NCBI GenBank assembly: GCA_039105265.1
Contig: JAPFFF010000010.1
Location: forward strand, 4,960,001-5,024,000
Length of the DNA: 64,000 nt
Source of the DNA: Tritrichomonas musculus
Lineage: Eukaryota; Parabasalia; Tritrichomonadida; Tritrichomonadidae
Direction of reading: 5' to 3'
The translations under genes were made by a program, and so were the position numbers. A model generated the notes under the pieces. That model was given only the letters and a program-made list of their open reading frames with translations. It searched no databases and was not told the DNA's origin. Positions 1-11,100 of the stretch are shown here, one piece after another; position 1 is the stretch's first letter; the number at the start of each line of letters is the position of its first letter.

Positions 1-559
1 AAACCATATAAATGGTTCTTTTTAAATATAAAATTTATTCCGAGTTGATATCGATGAAGATTTTCTTACTGAAGATGTATAAGATATCTATATTTGTAGA
101 AAAAACAATATTTAAAATTGATATAAATCGAAAAAATAAGAATTATCTACAAAGATATGAATCTTAATGGATTTAAAAAGGGTTTGCAAATACAGGAGAA
201 TGCTATCATTGAAAAATAATAGCAAATCAAAGAATTTTATGGCAGAAACATAATTAATCTCGATTTGACTATTATTATTAACCAATAACATTGGTAAATA
301 TCACTTTTTTATATCATCTAAGATATATTTCAATGATTTAATTTATTTTTAGATACTTTTATTTAGTTTTGCTTTTGTATATTCTCTAATCTTTGATAAA
401 TATAGTTGCTCCGCTTAATGAGCTCCGCACACCCCTAACACGGTGAATCAACCACCTCTGATCAGTCATTTACATAGTTCGACACCAAAGTTCGTCAACT
501 ACCACGCTATTGATGTAAACTACGTCAAACTAATTTCAAACTATTTTTTTAGCGGCTAA
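1..559. other. AT-rich flank, no gene seen
   Basis: I see no supported gene or RNA here. Composition becomes less AT-rich from about base 400, where the decayed element-like patch begins. Confidence 0.5.
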
Positions 560-2030
560 TCATAATAATAATATGATGACCGAAATTGAATTCACAGTCG
601 AACCAATCGAATTAGCTATCGAAGACTTCTTCGAATATCACGATTTCGATAGTATTCATAAGACACCTCGAATGGTCACTTGCGTAGGATCATCTGCGCA
701 GTAGGTCTATCCTTTTTGGTTTGTACCGTTAAGAGTTGATCATAAATGTATATCACTAACGAACTTATCGTAAATATATATTACCAACGAACTTATCATA
801 AACGATCCAACTATTCTAAACCAATTTTAATTTAACTTTTTTATTCTTACTACTGTATTGAACTAGCACAAGATCATCTACGCATGCTATTTTTTGCTTT
901 AAACGAAACATGAACCACGAAGAAGAAGCCAGATTATTCGAACTCGACTTCCACACGCGTAAAGAGATTATTCTAAACGATATTAGTCCATATTCGATAA
1001 CGATTCCGTTAAAGCATGTAAAGCGCAAGAAGGTTAAACCGGAAACGATGTTGTATAATCTCAAAAAAACCATTAACCGGAACGATATATCCGATATAGA
1101 TTACACCGAGAGATCTGCTAACAACCATAAACTTAATCCGTTTAGTGATAGATTCTGCGACAACGTTATCTTCTATTACATGGTTCCAATAGATCCGCAT
1201 AACAAGAACAAGAACGATTATCTGTCGAAGTACCTCGTAGAACACACGTATAAGATTAAACGAATATTACAATCCCATTATATTAACGTTAACAAACGAT
1301 ATATAAAACCGATGTATAGAAGCAAAGAAGGTGAATACTATAAAAAGTACATTAAAGTCGCATTACAAGTGATTCCAGTTAACGATGCATTCGCATTAAT
1401 TACTAATGAAGAAGCTATTAAATCCTTTAACGATGAAGGTATATACATTAACGATATCGACTTCACCCAAGATTTCGCTGGTGCTATTAACAAAGAAGAG
1501 GTGATCCAGTATCTAATATACAATAACGATTATGTTATGGAAGGTTCTAATAACGATGACGACTACGTTATTATGGATAACGACAAACTAGTTGGTAAGA
1601 ACTGTCTTACCTTCATCCATAACACAGAACACGGTAAAGTTAGATACAAAATCTATAACAAGTTCGTCCAATCTATTGATATTCCATCCATTAGAAGATC
1701 TGATCACATATAGCGGATTGTTTATACAATCCAGATAAACAGTCACGAAACAGCATTAACGATAGTTTGGATACAGGTTTGTTTCGATTGGAGATAACGT
1801 TCTATATAAACAACAATGCTGTTAGTGAAGAGCATATCCATAACCATCTTAACTATCTCACCGAACTACTTCCACCAGAGTTAATCTATCACAATCCCAT
1901 TAACAACCAATGAAAGTCTGTATTAAACAAATTAGAATATAACTTACTCGTCGTCGATTTAGATAACAAAATAGCACTGTTCTCATACTTCGTTAACGGC
2001 ATTACCGAATCATGAATGAATAATGAGTTC
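560..2030 (+). mobile_element. decayed mobile-element-like coding patch
   Basis: This patch is less AT-rich than its flanks and uses many AAC, GAC and CGN codons that are rare in the neighbouring genes, which suggests foreign origin. It holds a short reading frame starting MTEIEFTVEP near base 574, a tandem 28-base-spaced repeat (ACGAACTTATC near 758 and 786), and a longer protein-like stretch from 910. The longer stretch has Asp/Asn-rich segments and a YNKFVQS motif, and further on a GLFRLEITF motif, a layout vaguely like a replication-initiator protein of a mobile element. I do not recognise the family with certainty. The patch looks broken, with a few breaks, and no terminal repeats are evident, so it is an old remnant. 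Confidence 0.4.
910..1713 (+). CDS. unrecognised element-type protein (remnant)
   Basis: This 267-residue frame is the best-preserved part of the patch at 560-2030. Its codon use differs from all other genes in the window. It is rich in Asn, Asp, Lys and Tyr, has no signal peptide or membrane segment, and ends in a conserved-looking YNKFVQSIDIPSIRR segment. The start lies in a compact ATGA context just after a short upstream frame. I recognise no enzyme motif with confidence. A replication-initiator role is only a guess from the general pattern. It is probably not an active host gene. Confidence 0.35.
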   Translation: MNHEEEARLFELDFHTRKEIILNDISPYSITIPLKHVKRKKVKPETMLYNLKKTINRNDISDIDYTERSANNHKLNPFSDRFCDNVIFYYMVPIDPHNKNKNDYLSKYLVEHTYKIKRILQSHYINVNKRYIKPMYRSKEGEYYKKYIKVALQVIPVNDAFALITNEEAIKSFNDEGIYINDIDFTQDFAGAINKEEVIQYLIYNNDYVMEGSNNDDDYVIMDNDKLVGKNCLTFIHNTEHGKVRYKIYNKFVQSIDIPSIRRSDHI

Positions 2031-2663
2031 AAATAATTACCCAAAATATATATAATTTTGCTTTAAATAAAATTTTTAATTTATTTAAATTTATATAGTT
2101 GGAATTAATTATGGCCTTTTTATATATTAAATGAAATATTCATATTTTATTTGTGACCATTTTTCTCTCACAATTTTATTCTATTCAATTTATTTCTGAG
2201 AAAATAAAATATTTATGATATTCTATGATATTCTAGCTTTATAAATAACTGATTTTTTATGATATTCTATATAATATTCTTTTTTAAAAAGCATATTTTT
2301 GGATTTAATATTTATTACATGATTAAATATTTATGTAACTCAATACCGGGTGAAAATTATAAAAAGATATTTAAGAAAAACATTACCAAAAAAATTGTTT
2401 TGGCAATATTTCAAAGAATCTTTAAAATTAAACTATTTTGAAATATTATTTCATCTAGTTATATTAATATTATTATTAATTTTTTAATAATATTCAAGTA
2501 TCTTCAAACGGTCTCGAAATCACATCGTATATTGCCAACCTATTTTCTCAAAATTGAAGGACTAAATCTTCATAAAAAGTATATATTAATATTCATAAAT
2601 AAGTATAAAATGTTGTGGCAAAGTATTTATCCAAACCCTATAAAGATAATATATAAAGGGACT
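2031..2663. other. intergenic, no gene seen
   Basis: AT-rich spacer between the element-like patch and the 3' end of the EF-hand/RCC1 gene. I see no protein family, RNA gene or clear repeat in it. Confidence 0.5.
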
Positions 2664-4280
2664 TCATATTTGCTTGATACCAAATGATTCCATTCCTGGA
2701 TGTTGAATTCGTTTGGAATTAATTAAAACTAATGTATGATTTGAGCCACAAATAGCACCAACCACTTTTCCATCAAACAAATCAGATCGTGTTGGATCAA
2801 GAATTGGTTTATTTGTCTTTCCAAGGCCTAATTGGCAATGTTCGTTATTTCCACATGAAAATGCATTTCCATCTTTAGTGATGAAAATCGAATGATTGTC
2901 TCCCAATCCAACATCGACGAATTCCACATTTTCTTTACAATTAATTAATTTAAATGAAGCATTTCCTTCATTTGTGCCATTACCACATTGGCCATGAGTT
3001 CCATTTCCATAAGTCATGATTTGTCCTTTGTCTGTCAAAATTGCCAAGTGATTTGAATGCCCATAAACTTTCCTCACTTGGATTCCGGAAAGTTGTTCAA
3101 TTGGTGAAAAATGATGCAAATTGTTGTTCAGCCCTTCAAATCCGTAAGCTTCACCTGTGATTGAAACTGCAATTGCGCAAAATTTTCGTGAAATGCTTGA
3201 ATAACCGCATGCAACGTCATATGCTGGTGCTGAAAGCTTGTTTATTAGTGGTCTTTGTCTTGGATCAGCTTCGTAAATGTAAATTTTTCCTTTTGAATCT
3301 ATCGCACAGAATTTCTTTGAGCAAGCCGACACATAAACGAACTTTTTCTTTGACCTTGCATTTATTACATATGGCTTTGGATTGGCTTGGTTGATGCTCA
3401 TGCATGCAGAACCACAAAAAATCAACTTCCCATCATCTGATAAAAAGACGGTGAATGATTCACCACATGCTGCCCAGATGATGGTTTTTTCACTGATCAG
3501 TAATGGCGTTGGTGAGCTGAAAATTTTTTGGGGTCCTCCAAGTTGAAATTGTTCGTTAGATCCGAGACCATAAACAACATTATTAGATGTAATGAAGACC
3601 GTATGTGAATCTCCTGCTGCAATGCAACGCCATTCAGGTCCACCTACCAAATCTAATTTTGATGGATGTGATGATTTGCTATTTTCTCCAATTTGACATT
3701 GCTTATTTAATCCAAATGCTACAATGTTTGGATTTAAATGTGAAATTGATTCACTTTCATCTGCTTGTGTTGTGATGTATGAATCAAATAATTCAATGAA
3801 CTCATCTCGGGATAACCCCCATTCTTCTCTTGCTGGTTTCATGTTATGGATTAATTTTTTAGCTTCTTTTTTGGAAACTTTTTCCTTGCTGCCATCTGGT
3901 CGAAGTAGATTGAGAAGATATTTAATCTCTTTGTAGGAAATGTAATAATTGTCATCCTTATCTAGCTTTGAAAATATTAGCATAGGAAGAGATGATGGAT
4001 CTTGTTCATTATTCCCGATATATTGTAATGATTTATAAAATATTTGAAACATATCAAATGAAATTGTATCTTTCTTTCCAGTACCAAATAAATCCATGAT
4101 CATTTTGGAAAATTGTAGTAGATCTGGCATATTGTCTGTTAAAAATGATTCCAATTCTTCTCTTTCAAGAAAATGATTTCCATTCTTATCATAATTATTA
4201 AAATCTGCTCTTAATTTTTTAAGTTGCTCTTTATCGATTTGTGGTTGTTTAAATTTTACCGAGCTGTTGTTATTTCCCAT
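2664..4280 (-). CDS. EF-hand / RCC1-repeat protein, predicted N-myristoylated
   Basis: Predicted calcium-sensing protein of 538 residues with an N-terminal EF-hand unit and an RCC1-like beta-propeller. Two canonical EF loops are visible at residues 31-42 (DKNGNHFLEREE) and 108-119 (DKDDNYYISYKE), with degenerate hands near 67-80 and about 150-165. From about residue 185, RCC1-type repeats follow (VAFGLNKQCQIG, VYGLGSNEQFQLG, MTYGNGTHGQCG, AFSCGNNEHCQLG). I chose the inner ATG at 4280 and not the upstream in-frame ATG at 4322 for two reasons. The inner start gives MGNNNSSVK, a textbook N-myristoylation signal, and an Initiator-like TCATT lies 18 bases before it and after the outer ATG. RCC1 propellers often act as exchange factors or scaffolds; the actual partner is unknown. 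The protein is probably membrane-tethered and cytosolic. Confidence 0.85.
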   Translation of the reverse strand: MGNNNSSVKFKQPQIDKEQLKKLRADFNNYDKNGNHFLEREELESFLTDNMPDLLQFSKMIMDLFGTGKKDTISFDMFQIFYKSLQYIGNNEQDPSSLPMLIFSKLDKDDNYYISYKEIKYLLNLLRPDGSKEKVSKKEAKKLIHNMKPAREEWGLSRDEFIELFDSYITTQADESESISHLNPNIVAFGLNKQCQIGENSKSSHPSKLDLVGGPEWRCIAAGDSHTVFITSNNVVYGLGSNEQFQLGGPQKIFSSPTPLLISEKTIIWAACGESFTVFLSDDGKLIFCGSACMSINQANPKPYVINARSKKKFVYVSACSKKFCAIDSKGKIYIYEADPRQRPLINKLSAPAYDVACGYSSISRKFCAIAVSITGEAYGFEGLNNNLHHFSPIEQLSGIQVRKVYGHSNHLAILTDKGQIMTYGNGTHGQCGNGTNEGNASFKLINCKENVEFVDVGLGDNHSIFITKDGNAFSCGNNEHCQLGLGKTNKPILDPTRSDLFDGKVVGAICGSNHTLVLINSKRIQHPGMESFGIKQI

Positions 4281-4297
4281 AGATAAAATAAAGATAA

Positions 4298-4302
4298 AAT
4301 GA
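4298..4302 (-). promoter_or_regulatory. Initiator-like TCATT before the MGNNNSS start
   Basis: TCATT matches the trichomonad Initiator consensus TCAYW and lies 18 bases upstream of the ATG at 4280. Trichomonad 5' leaders are typically this short, so it supports the inner start codon. Confidence 0.45.
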
Positions 4303-4986
4303 TTTGTATTTTCAATTATCATTCAATTTCATAAAAACTATTGAAATACAGGAAATTTTGAATATAGAAAATATATTTCTTTCAATTTTGAATTGCTAAC
4401 ATTTTTTATAAAATTTTTCATTTTTAAATATTACTCAAAATCAGGTATCACAAATTTATTAATAAATCGCTATTTCTATAATTCATATGAATATAAAGAT
4501 ATTAATTATAAAAGGGAGAAAAAAAATCATACAATAATGTAACTAAATAACATGCATTTACATATTTCAATGCTTTTTATCGGACAAAACTTTTTAATAT
4601 TGTTAATTTCGTAATAATAATAATATTGATTGGCATATTTATTGAACAAAAAATATAATCTTAATTGAATTTGCTTTTTTGACTATTCGTTATTCATCTA
4701 TTGCCATATAGACTTTACTTAATTGAAATAATAATTCAAATGATATCGTTCTTGCAATTTCAGTCATTATAATCTATGATTATTAAAAAAGTTGATTTTT
4801 GAATTTGTTAATCATCTCATTTTTATCGTCTCATGGGAAAGTAATTTCTCCGGCCCAATAAATAAAATTATAATAAAAATATTAATATAATTAATTTGAA
4901 CAACAATCAAAAAACAAGTTGATTTTCAAGAATCATTTTATTATAATTATTTTTCTAAAAAGATTGCTCAGTTTTTATTTATTTCT
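4303..4986. other. intergenic, no gene seen
   Basis: AT-rich spacer between two minus-strand genes. I see no supported feature apart from the Initiator-like site at its left edge. Confidence 0.5.
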
Positions 4987-6396
4987 TTATTTATATTTCA
5001 GGAATCCATACAATTCAATGTTTCTCACACACATACGGTAGTCATTATCTGAATTTTTACCTTTCATGATTATTTGAATTGAACCCAAGAATATATCATG
5101 ATGAACTGGTCGTGTTGTTTCGGGGTGATTTTTAGTAACTTCATTTGAATTATCAACTTCATCAAGAATAATTTCACGATTATCTTCGGTGATGCCTTTG
5201 AGAATCCAGCTTTTAAAATACCATGATCCAGTATTTGTTCCTACAAGCAATCTATAACGATCAATGCTTACAAGCGAATTGATAAACTCTATTTTTACAT
5301 ATGAATTTGAACTTAAAACTGAACACCAATGTGAATCTTCCCAATTAGGATCTATAATTTTGGGCAAAAGATTTCTATAATATTGAATATCAGAGTTCCC
5401 ACGGATATTTATCATTCCAAGAGCAACAGGATTTAAATTGTATTTGTCAAATAAATAATTAAAAATTCCTTTTGGACATTCAGTTCCATTTTGATTTCTT
5501 TTGATATCAGATATAGATTTTTTAATTGTTTGAATATCTGACATAATTGCAGCATTGTTAGTTTGAAGTTGCTGATTAATATTTTGTATATGATTAATTA
5601 TTAAATCATTCATTGTGGCCTGCTGATCTATAATTAATTGCTTTATATCATTGAAAATATTGCGAAGTTGATTGATTTCTTGTTGTTGCTTTTCAATTTT
5701 TTCTTTGTTGTTTTTAATTGTTGTTAAAAAATCAATTGTTTTAAAATTAAGGAAAAATTTATCTAAATTTGGACAAGTTAATAATTGCTGGAGCTCATCT
5801 ATCGTGAAATCATTTGGATCTAGTGGTGAAAAAAGAATTGAATATTTTCGATCTTCTTGTACACAATTAATTGCAAATGAAATTAAGCCATGAATATCAA
5901 AATCATCTTTTTTATGACATCTCAATGCAATTTGAATAATTCTCAAATGTTGTGATAATTCTAAATTTTTGATTAATTCGGGATACTTCAATAATTCATT
6001 ATAATGTTGAGCTAAGTATATTTCTTTATTATGATGATCTGTTTTTTGACTATTATTATTATTTTGACTATTTTTGTTTTCATTAATTATTTCATTAAGA
6101 ATTTCTGGTATATTTGAATATGTTTCATTCACAATTTTCATCGATTCTTCATATATTTCGTTTGATCCTGATAACAATGCAAGTTTTGAAATTGAAACGC
6201 AGTTTTCATTTGTAATACTAATTGTATCGTTAGCAATCCCATCAAAAAAATCTCGAACAGAATTTAAATCAAATATTGGTTCAAGTTTGATTTTCTTTTC
6301 ATTTAAAATATCTTGAGCCCAATTCGGACAAAAACTAATAATTGGATATATTGGAAAATTCATCTCAGTATCATTGCCAATTATAACCTTAAACAT
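4987..6396 (-). CDS. BTB-like / coiled-coil / F5-8C (discoidin-like) domain protein
   Basis: This 469-residue protein belongs to a large trichomonad family. Residues 1 to about 110 resemble a degenerate BTB/POZ fold (FPIYPIISFCPNWAQDIL, then FDLNSVRDFFDGI). An Asn-rich linker and a BACK-like helical part follow. A strong coiled coil lies at about residues 235-300 (NKEKIEKQQQEINQLRNIF). A C-terminal F5/8 type C-like domain at about 315-469 carries the signatures WEDSHWCSVLSSNSYVKIEF and YRLLVGTNTGSWYFKSWIL. Such proteins are probably cytosolic adaptors like BTBD9, but the ligand of the C-terminal domain is unknown. There is no signal peptide. An Initiator-like TCATA 9 bases before the ATG supports the start. 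Confidence 0.8.
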   Translation of the reverse strand: MFKVIIGNDTEMNFPIYPIISFCPNWAQDILNEKKIKLEPIFDLNSVRDFFDGIANDTISITNENCVSISKLALLSGSNEIYEESMKIVNETYSNIPEILNEIINENKNSQNNNNSQKTDHHNKEIYLAQHYNELLKYPELIKNLELSQHLRIIQIALRCHKKDDFDIHGLISFAINCVQEDRKYSILFSPLDPNDFTIDELQQLLTCPNLDKFFLNFKTIDFLTTIKNNKEKIEKQQQEINQLRNIFNDIKQLIIDQQATMNDLIINHIQNINQQLQTNNAAIMSDIQTIKKSISDIKRNQNGTECPKGIFNYLFDKYNLNPVALGMINIRGNSDIQYYRNLLPKIIDPNWEDSHWCSVLSSNSYVKIEFINSLVSIDRYRLLVGTNTGSWYFKSWILKGITEDNREIILDEVDNSNEVTKNHPETTRPVHHDIFLGSIQIIMKGKNSDNDYRMCVRNIELYGFLKYK

Positions 6397-6404
6397 TTCT
6401 TTTT

Positions 6405-6409
6405 TATGA
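6405..6409 (-). promoter_or_regulatory. Initiator-like TCATA
   Basis: TCATA fits TCAYW and ends 8 bases before the ATG at 6396, as expected for a short trichomonad 5' leader. Confidence 0.45.
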
Positions 6410-6797
6410 TTTAATCTTTATTTCTTTTCCATTTTCGAGAGCTAAAGAGAATAAAAATGAAGTCATATTAATAACTCAAAATTCTAATTGAATTGAGAAG
6501 ACAATATTTTGATATGAAAACAAGACATTTTAAGATAATGATATATGCAGGCCACATTTTCAAAGATTTCTGTGACAAATACAGTAATACCAAAATCCGT
6601 AAAATATAAGATCAATTAATAATTGAATTTTTATTTTTTTTTTAAAAAAGTCCATTTTCAAAATAGACTAAACAGAAATAGTATCTAAATTGCTTGAATA
6701 TAGTCAAGCTGAATTTAAGGGAAATGCTGACAGAAGCTTTTTTTTTTTTGGACATTTTTGATTTTTTTGATCTCAATCAGATGAAAGTGAATCAGTT
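6410..6797. other. intergenic with homopolymer tracts
   Basis: No gene seen. It contains T-runs of about ten bases and lies between two genes read in the same (minus) direction. Confidence 0.45.
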
Positions 6798-7925
6798 TCA
6801 CAATTCATTTTTTTTTTTTTTTTCATTTAAAAGATGACCAAGTTTGTTATAGCCATAAGAATGTAAAAGAAATCCTTTTTCTTCTTTAAAATCATCAGGG
6901 AAATGTGCATAATTGTGAAATCCCAAGATGATTCCAAATATCTCTTCCCCCAATTCTCCCCGAGGAACGCTGAAGAGGTCATCTTGATCGATTAAGTTGT
7001 CTTTAATATAATCAGCGAAGTCATTATGATGGCATTTAAAGCATTCCATGTAAGCAGTCCAATAAACCAAGTTTACCATGCGAGGCTTCAATGACTCGAT
7101 AAGATGAAAAAGTTCGGCATTTTCAGAGTGGATTGTGAACGTTCTCAATGATGCATTCAATTCAACACCATTCAATCTCAGGTATTGAAAAATTTGAATA
7201 GAACCGTAAAATGCAGAGTATTCAATCAAACTCGTAAATTCATGTTCAATTAATAACCGATTTGTCTCAAAAATTGAATACTTTACAATACTAGTCAATT
7301 GAATGTTTGTTCGTGCTACGTATTCAATGAATTCATCAAGTGAATCTTCACGAATTAAAGAACAGATGTAGGAGTCATTCACACCTTTGTGGCGCTTTTC
7401 ATCAAAATTCTCAAATATATTTGGATCTATTGATAAAAGTTGGTTTTCAATACTACTGACTTTTCTTTTCTTTCTTTCACCAAAAGTTTCTTTGATTTCA
7501 AGATAGAAAAAGTAGCAATAATCTTTTTTATCGGTAATTTCTTCATATATTTCTTCATCTAATACAATGATTTTGTTTTCTAAAAGATATAGGAGGATTA
7601 GTTTGTTGCTTTGGAATGAATCGAATATTTCGAAATTTGAAAATGTTTGCTTGATTTGTTCTTGATAATTATTTATAATTTTGAAAATTTTTCTGAAGAA
7701 TAATTCGTCACGGTGATGATTGTCTGCTATTTTAGTTATTAATCGACAAAATTGTTGAATTTTTTCTTTTTCTTCTTCTTCAAAGTCTTGATTATTAGCA
7801 AATATAATTATTTTGCTATATTCATTCTCGTCAAAATTTGGATTTTCAAGAAATGACATTAGTGTATTATAAAGTTTTTTCTTTTCTTTAATATATTTTC
7901 TAATTTGCATATCTATTTCATTCAT
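6798..7925 (-). CDS. DUF3447/ankyrin-like protein, short form
   Basis: This 375-residue protein has the trichomonad DUF3447 module. It begins with a helical region (RKYIKEKKKLYNTLMSFLENP, then ITKIADNHHR), followed by NDSYICSLIREDSLDEF, and then an ankyrin-like hairpin, TSLIEYSAFYGSIQIFQYL. The same order is seen in the plus-strand genes at 22431 and 26535, but those continue into leucine-rich repeats. This one stops just where the repeats would begin, at a tract of about 15 A that encodes Lys residues. It may therefore be a naturally short member or a 3'-truncated one. An Initiator-like TCATT precedes the ATG. Function is unknown; it is probably an intracellular protein-protein interaction module. 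Confidence 0.8.
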   Translation of the reverse strand: MNEIDMQIRKYIKEKKKLYNTLMSFLENPNFDENEYSKIIIFANNQDFEEEEKEKIQQFCRLITKIADNHHRDELFFRKIFKIINNYQEQIKQTFSNFEIFDSFQSNKLILLYLLENKIIVLDEEIYEEITDKKDYCYFFYLEIKETFGERKKRKVSSIENQLLSIDPNIFENFDEKRHKGVNDSYICSLIREDSLDEFIEYVARTNIQLTSIVKYSIFETNRLLIEHEFTSLIEYSAFYGSIQIFQYLRLNGVELNASLRTFTIHSENAELFHLIESLKPRMVNLVYWTAYMECFKCHHNDFADYIKDNLIDQDDLFSVPRGELGEEIFGIILGFHNYAHFPDDFKEEKGFLLHSYGYNKLGHLLNEKKKKNEL

Positions 7926-7936
7926 ATTATTTTATT

Positions 7937-7941
7937 AATGA
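7937..7941 (-). promoter_or_regulatory. Initiator-like TCATT
   Basis: TCATT fits TCAYW and starts 16 bases before the ATG at 7925. The next 250 bases up to the neighbouring stop codon at 8192 also hold an A23 tract at about 7999-8021. Confidence 0.45.
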
Positions 7942-8191
7942 TGTAAAGGAAATTTGAATTTAAATTTTCAGAAAACTCATAGAATTTTTGAATTGCATGG
8001 AAAAAAAAAAAAAAAAAAAAAAAGAGCGAGTATAGAAAAAGGAGTCCTACCTCTCTCAATTTTTCCAAAACAGAGATTTTGGTTTATAATCCACAGTATA
8101 TATTTTTTGTATAGAATAATTTTTTTTTTAAATAAAATGATCGTTGCTGTATTAATTTTTATTGAAATTTCAGAGAATTCAAAATACAAGT

Positions 8192-11100
8192 TTATTTTCT
8201 GAGAGACAAAATCAAATCAATTAAATCACTTTGACCTTTTTCCTTAAGAATATCAATAGCACTTTTTCCTTTTGCATTCTTTGAATTAACAAAATCTATT
8301 CTTGGATCCAAAATCTCAGAATTCAGAACATTCAAAAATGAAATATTTTTCGCAGACAGAGTTGCAACGGTATCTTTCTCATCATCATCTGTTCTGGCGT
8401 TTTTAATAGTCTCATCATTCAATCTTTTCAAGATTGGTGTTAAAGAAATCTGCAAGTTACACTTGATCAATTCAAACAAGACATTTGGATTTGAATTGAA
8501 GTCAAATTTGGGTGAAAACAAAAATGATTTCTTAGTTTCATCATCAAAAATATTGATTTTTTTGATAAACCAATCAAAAAGAGAAACTTCTTTCTGTTCG
8601 TTTTGTTCTATTTGCAAAGTTGTCTTTTGATTGACGTCAAAATTCTCACATTTGAGTAACAAATTCAAATAAAATGAAGCCAATTTTGAATCATCGATTG
8701 AAATGATTGAAAAAGCAATCTCGTTTTTATTGACATCGAGATCATTTCTATCATTTTCTGACGATGAAACTTTTTGACAGCAGATTTCAATAAGCAATTC
8801 AAAAATGATGGGATTTGTCAATGATATTTGAAGAGGAGTCTGATTTTCGCTGTTTACAGCGTTTGGATCAATTTCTGGAATATTTTGCAATAAAAACTTG
8901 ATGAATTTAACTTTGTTGCTTTTAATGGCGAAAGTTAAAAATGTCTCTTTTATTATTTTTGTTTCTTTTTGATTAACAAGTTCAATTTTATCTTGACTTT
9001 CAAATGGACTAGAATTGAATTTAGAGAAATCTGAATCAAAACTATTTTCAGTTTCTTTGCTTATGTCAACAATTACTTTGTTAATGAGAGTTGGTTCATT
9101 GAAAATTGTTTTCAATGTAACTTTTTGATTTAATGGCAAAGCATGCTTGTAAAAATATGAAACATAATCCTCATTAAATGATTTAAACAAGTAATGAATC
9201 GGTGTTTCTGAATTTTCATCTTCAATGCAGAAGAAATCAAATCGATTCGTGTTTGGAGCTGTGAAAATATCAATTAAAAGAAATACAATTTTAGTCATTG
9301 ATTTCTCAATTGCATAATGAAGAGCGGTTTTTCCATGGATGTCTTTCCAATCAAAAATGATTTTATCGTAATCATTGTTTAAAATAAAATGGACCAATTT
9401 TTCATTACGACTTTTAATTGCAGAAAGAAGCAAATATTCATCACTGGGCAAACAACTACGAAAATCAAAATCAATTCTTTTTTGTGCAAATAGATTTTCA
9501 ATTATTTCCTCATTTTCAATCAAATGAAGAGGCATAAACAAATCAAATTTAAAATCTGGTTTTGCTTTTAATAATCGAATTCCTAATGAATTATATAAAT
9601 TCATCCTAAGAATTTGATTGAATGAGTAGTGATCAATTTCGAATCCTTTCGAAAGAAGAATATTAATTAATTTCATATTTTTCGAAATAATTGCAGCACT
9701 CAATGGTCCAAAACTACCAAAATAATCCTTTTCAACTTTGACCAATTTATCTAATAAATGATTAATAAAATATTGCCAATTGTTGTTCATACAAATAGCA
9801 AAGAATGGATTATTTCCATCTCTATTCTTTGCATAGATAAGTGCATCAACAAGTTCTTCATTATTTTCTAGTTTTCGGTTAAGTTCGTTATTTAACTTTA
9901 GAAGATATTCGAAAAGAATGAAATTATTTTCAACAATCGATGCATAAAGTGCTGTTTGTCCTTTAACATTAAGTCCACTAATTTCTTTTATCATTAATTC
10001 AATTGGAACTTTTTTATCAATCATTAATTTGATCAATTCTTTTGCATCTTCTAAAGATCTCACGTTTCCAAAAGGTGTAATTCGACTTTCATTTGGATAG
10101 TCGATATTGAAATCATTTGTTTGTAACAAAGGATGATAATTCTTTAAATTATTAAAGAAATAAATTCCTCTTTGATAAATTGCATAGCATAAAGACGTTG
10201 CTCCTTTATTTTCTGGATCTTCAACATTGGTATCAATTCTATCAATTTTATCCTCCAAATCTGTCTTGAAGAATGTTTTTAGATTGTGTTTAACACTGCT
10301 AATTAATATTAATGGAAGTAAATTCTTTTGTTCTTCCTCATTATCTTCTCTTGGAGATGCAAGAATGTGTAAATAATCAAATGATTTATCATCAAAGATA
10401 ATTTTGATAATTTTGGAAGGATCATCTACATAACAATTTAAATTTTTAATAATGAAATCAATCACTTCTGTATTTTTACGATCAAAAGCTAACTCTATTT
10501 CTTTGAATGTTAACTTGAGTTCAGAATGACTCATCATCATTTTTTGTATTGAAGGATCAGATCTGCAAAGGGAAACATAAAACGGTGACTCACCTAATTT
10601 GTTAGGTTTATTAACATCAATAAGTTTATTAGTAAGAAGATTATCAATAATTTTATCATCTTTTGCATTTTTAATTGCAAATGTTAAAATTGTTTGATCT
10701 GAATTTGGAATGTAATTATTGAAGCTATTGAAATCAATAGAAACTATACCCATCAAATACGAAAAGCAATCAAAATCACTTTTTGTAATTGAATTACAAA
10801 TTGCAAAGATTTCTTTTTCTTTTGGAAGTTCATCGTAACATATTTCATGATAAACTTTTGGACTTGATAATTGAATACAATAATTGATTAGTTTATTTTT
10901 TTCAATATCAACAAGTCCACTTTTTATGAACTTAATGAAGAAGTCAATTTTATGATCTCTTACAATTGAATCCAAAAAGCGAATATATTCATATATTGGT
11001 ATGTCATACTTAACAAGATTTCCTTTTGCTAACATTTTTTGAATTATTTTTTCAAATAATTCAAAATTATCAAGAAATTCAATTGAAAATATCAATAATG

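Noticed and set aside
816-1073. 85-residue minus-strand frame
   Set aside because: It lies opposite the element-type protein at 910-1713 and has no recognisable motif; a shadow frame.
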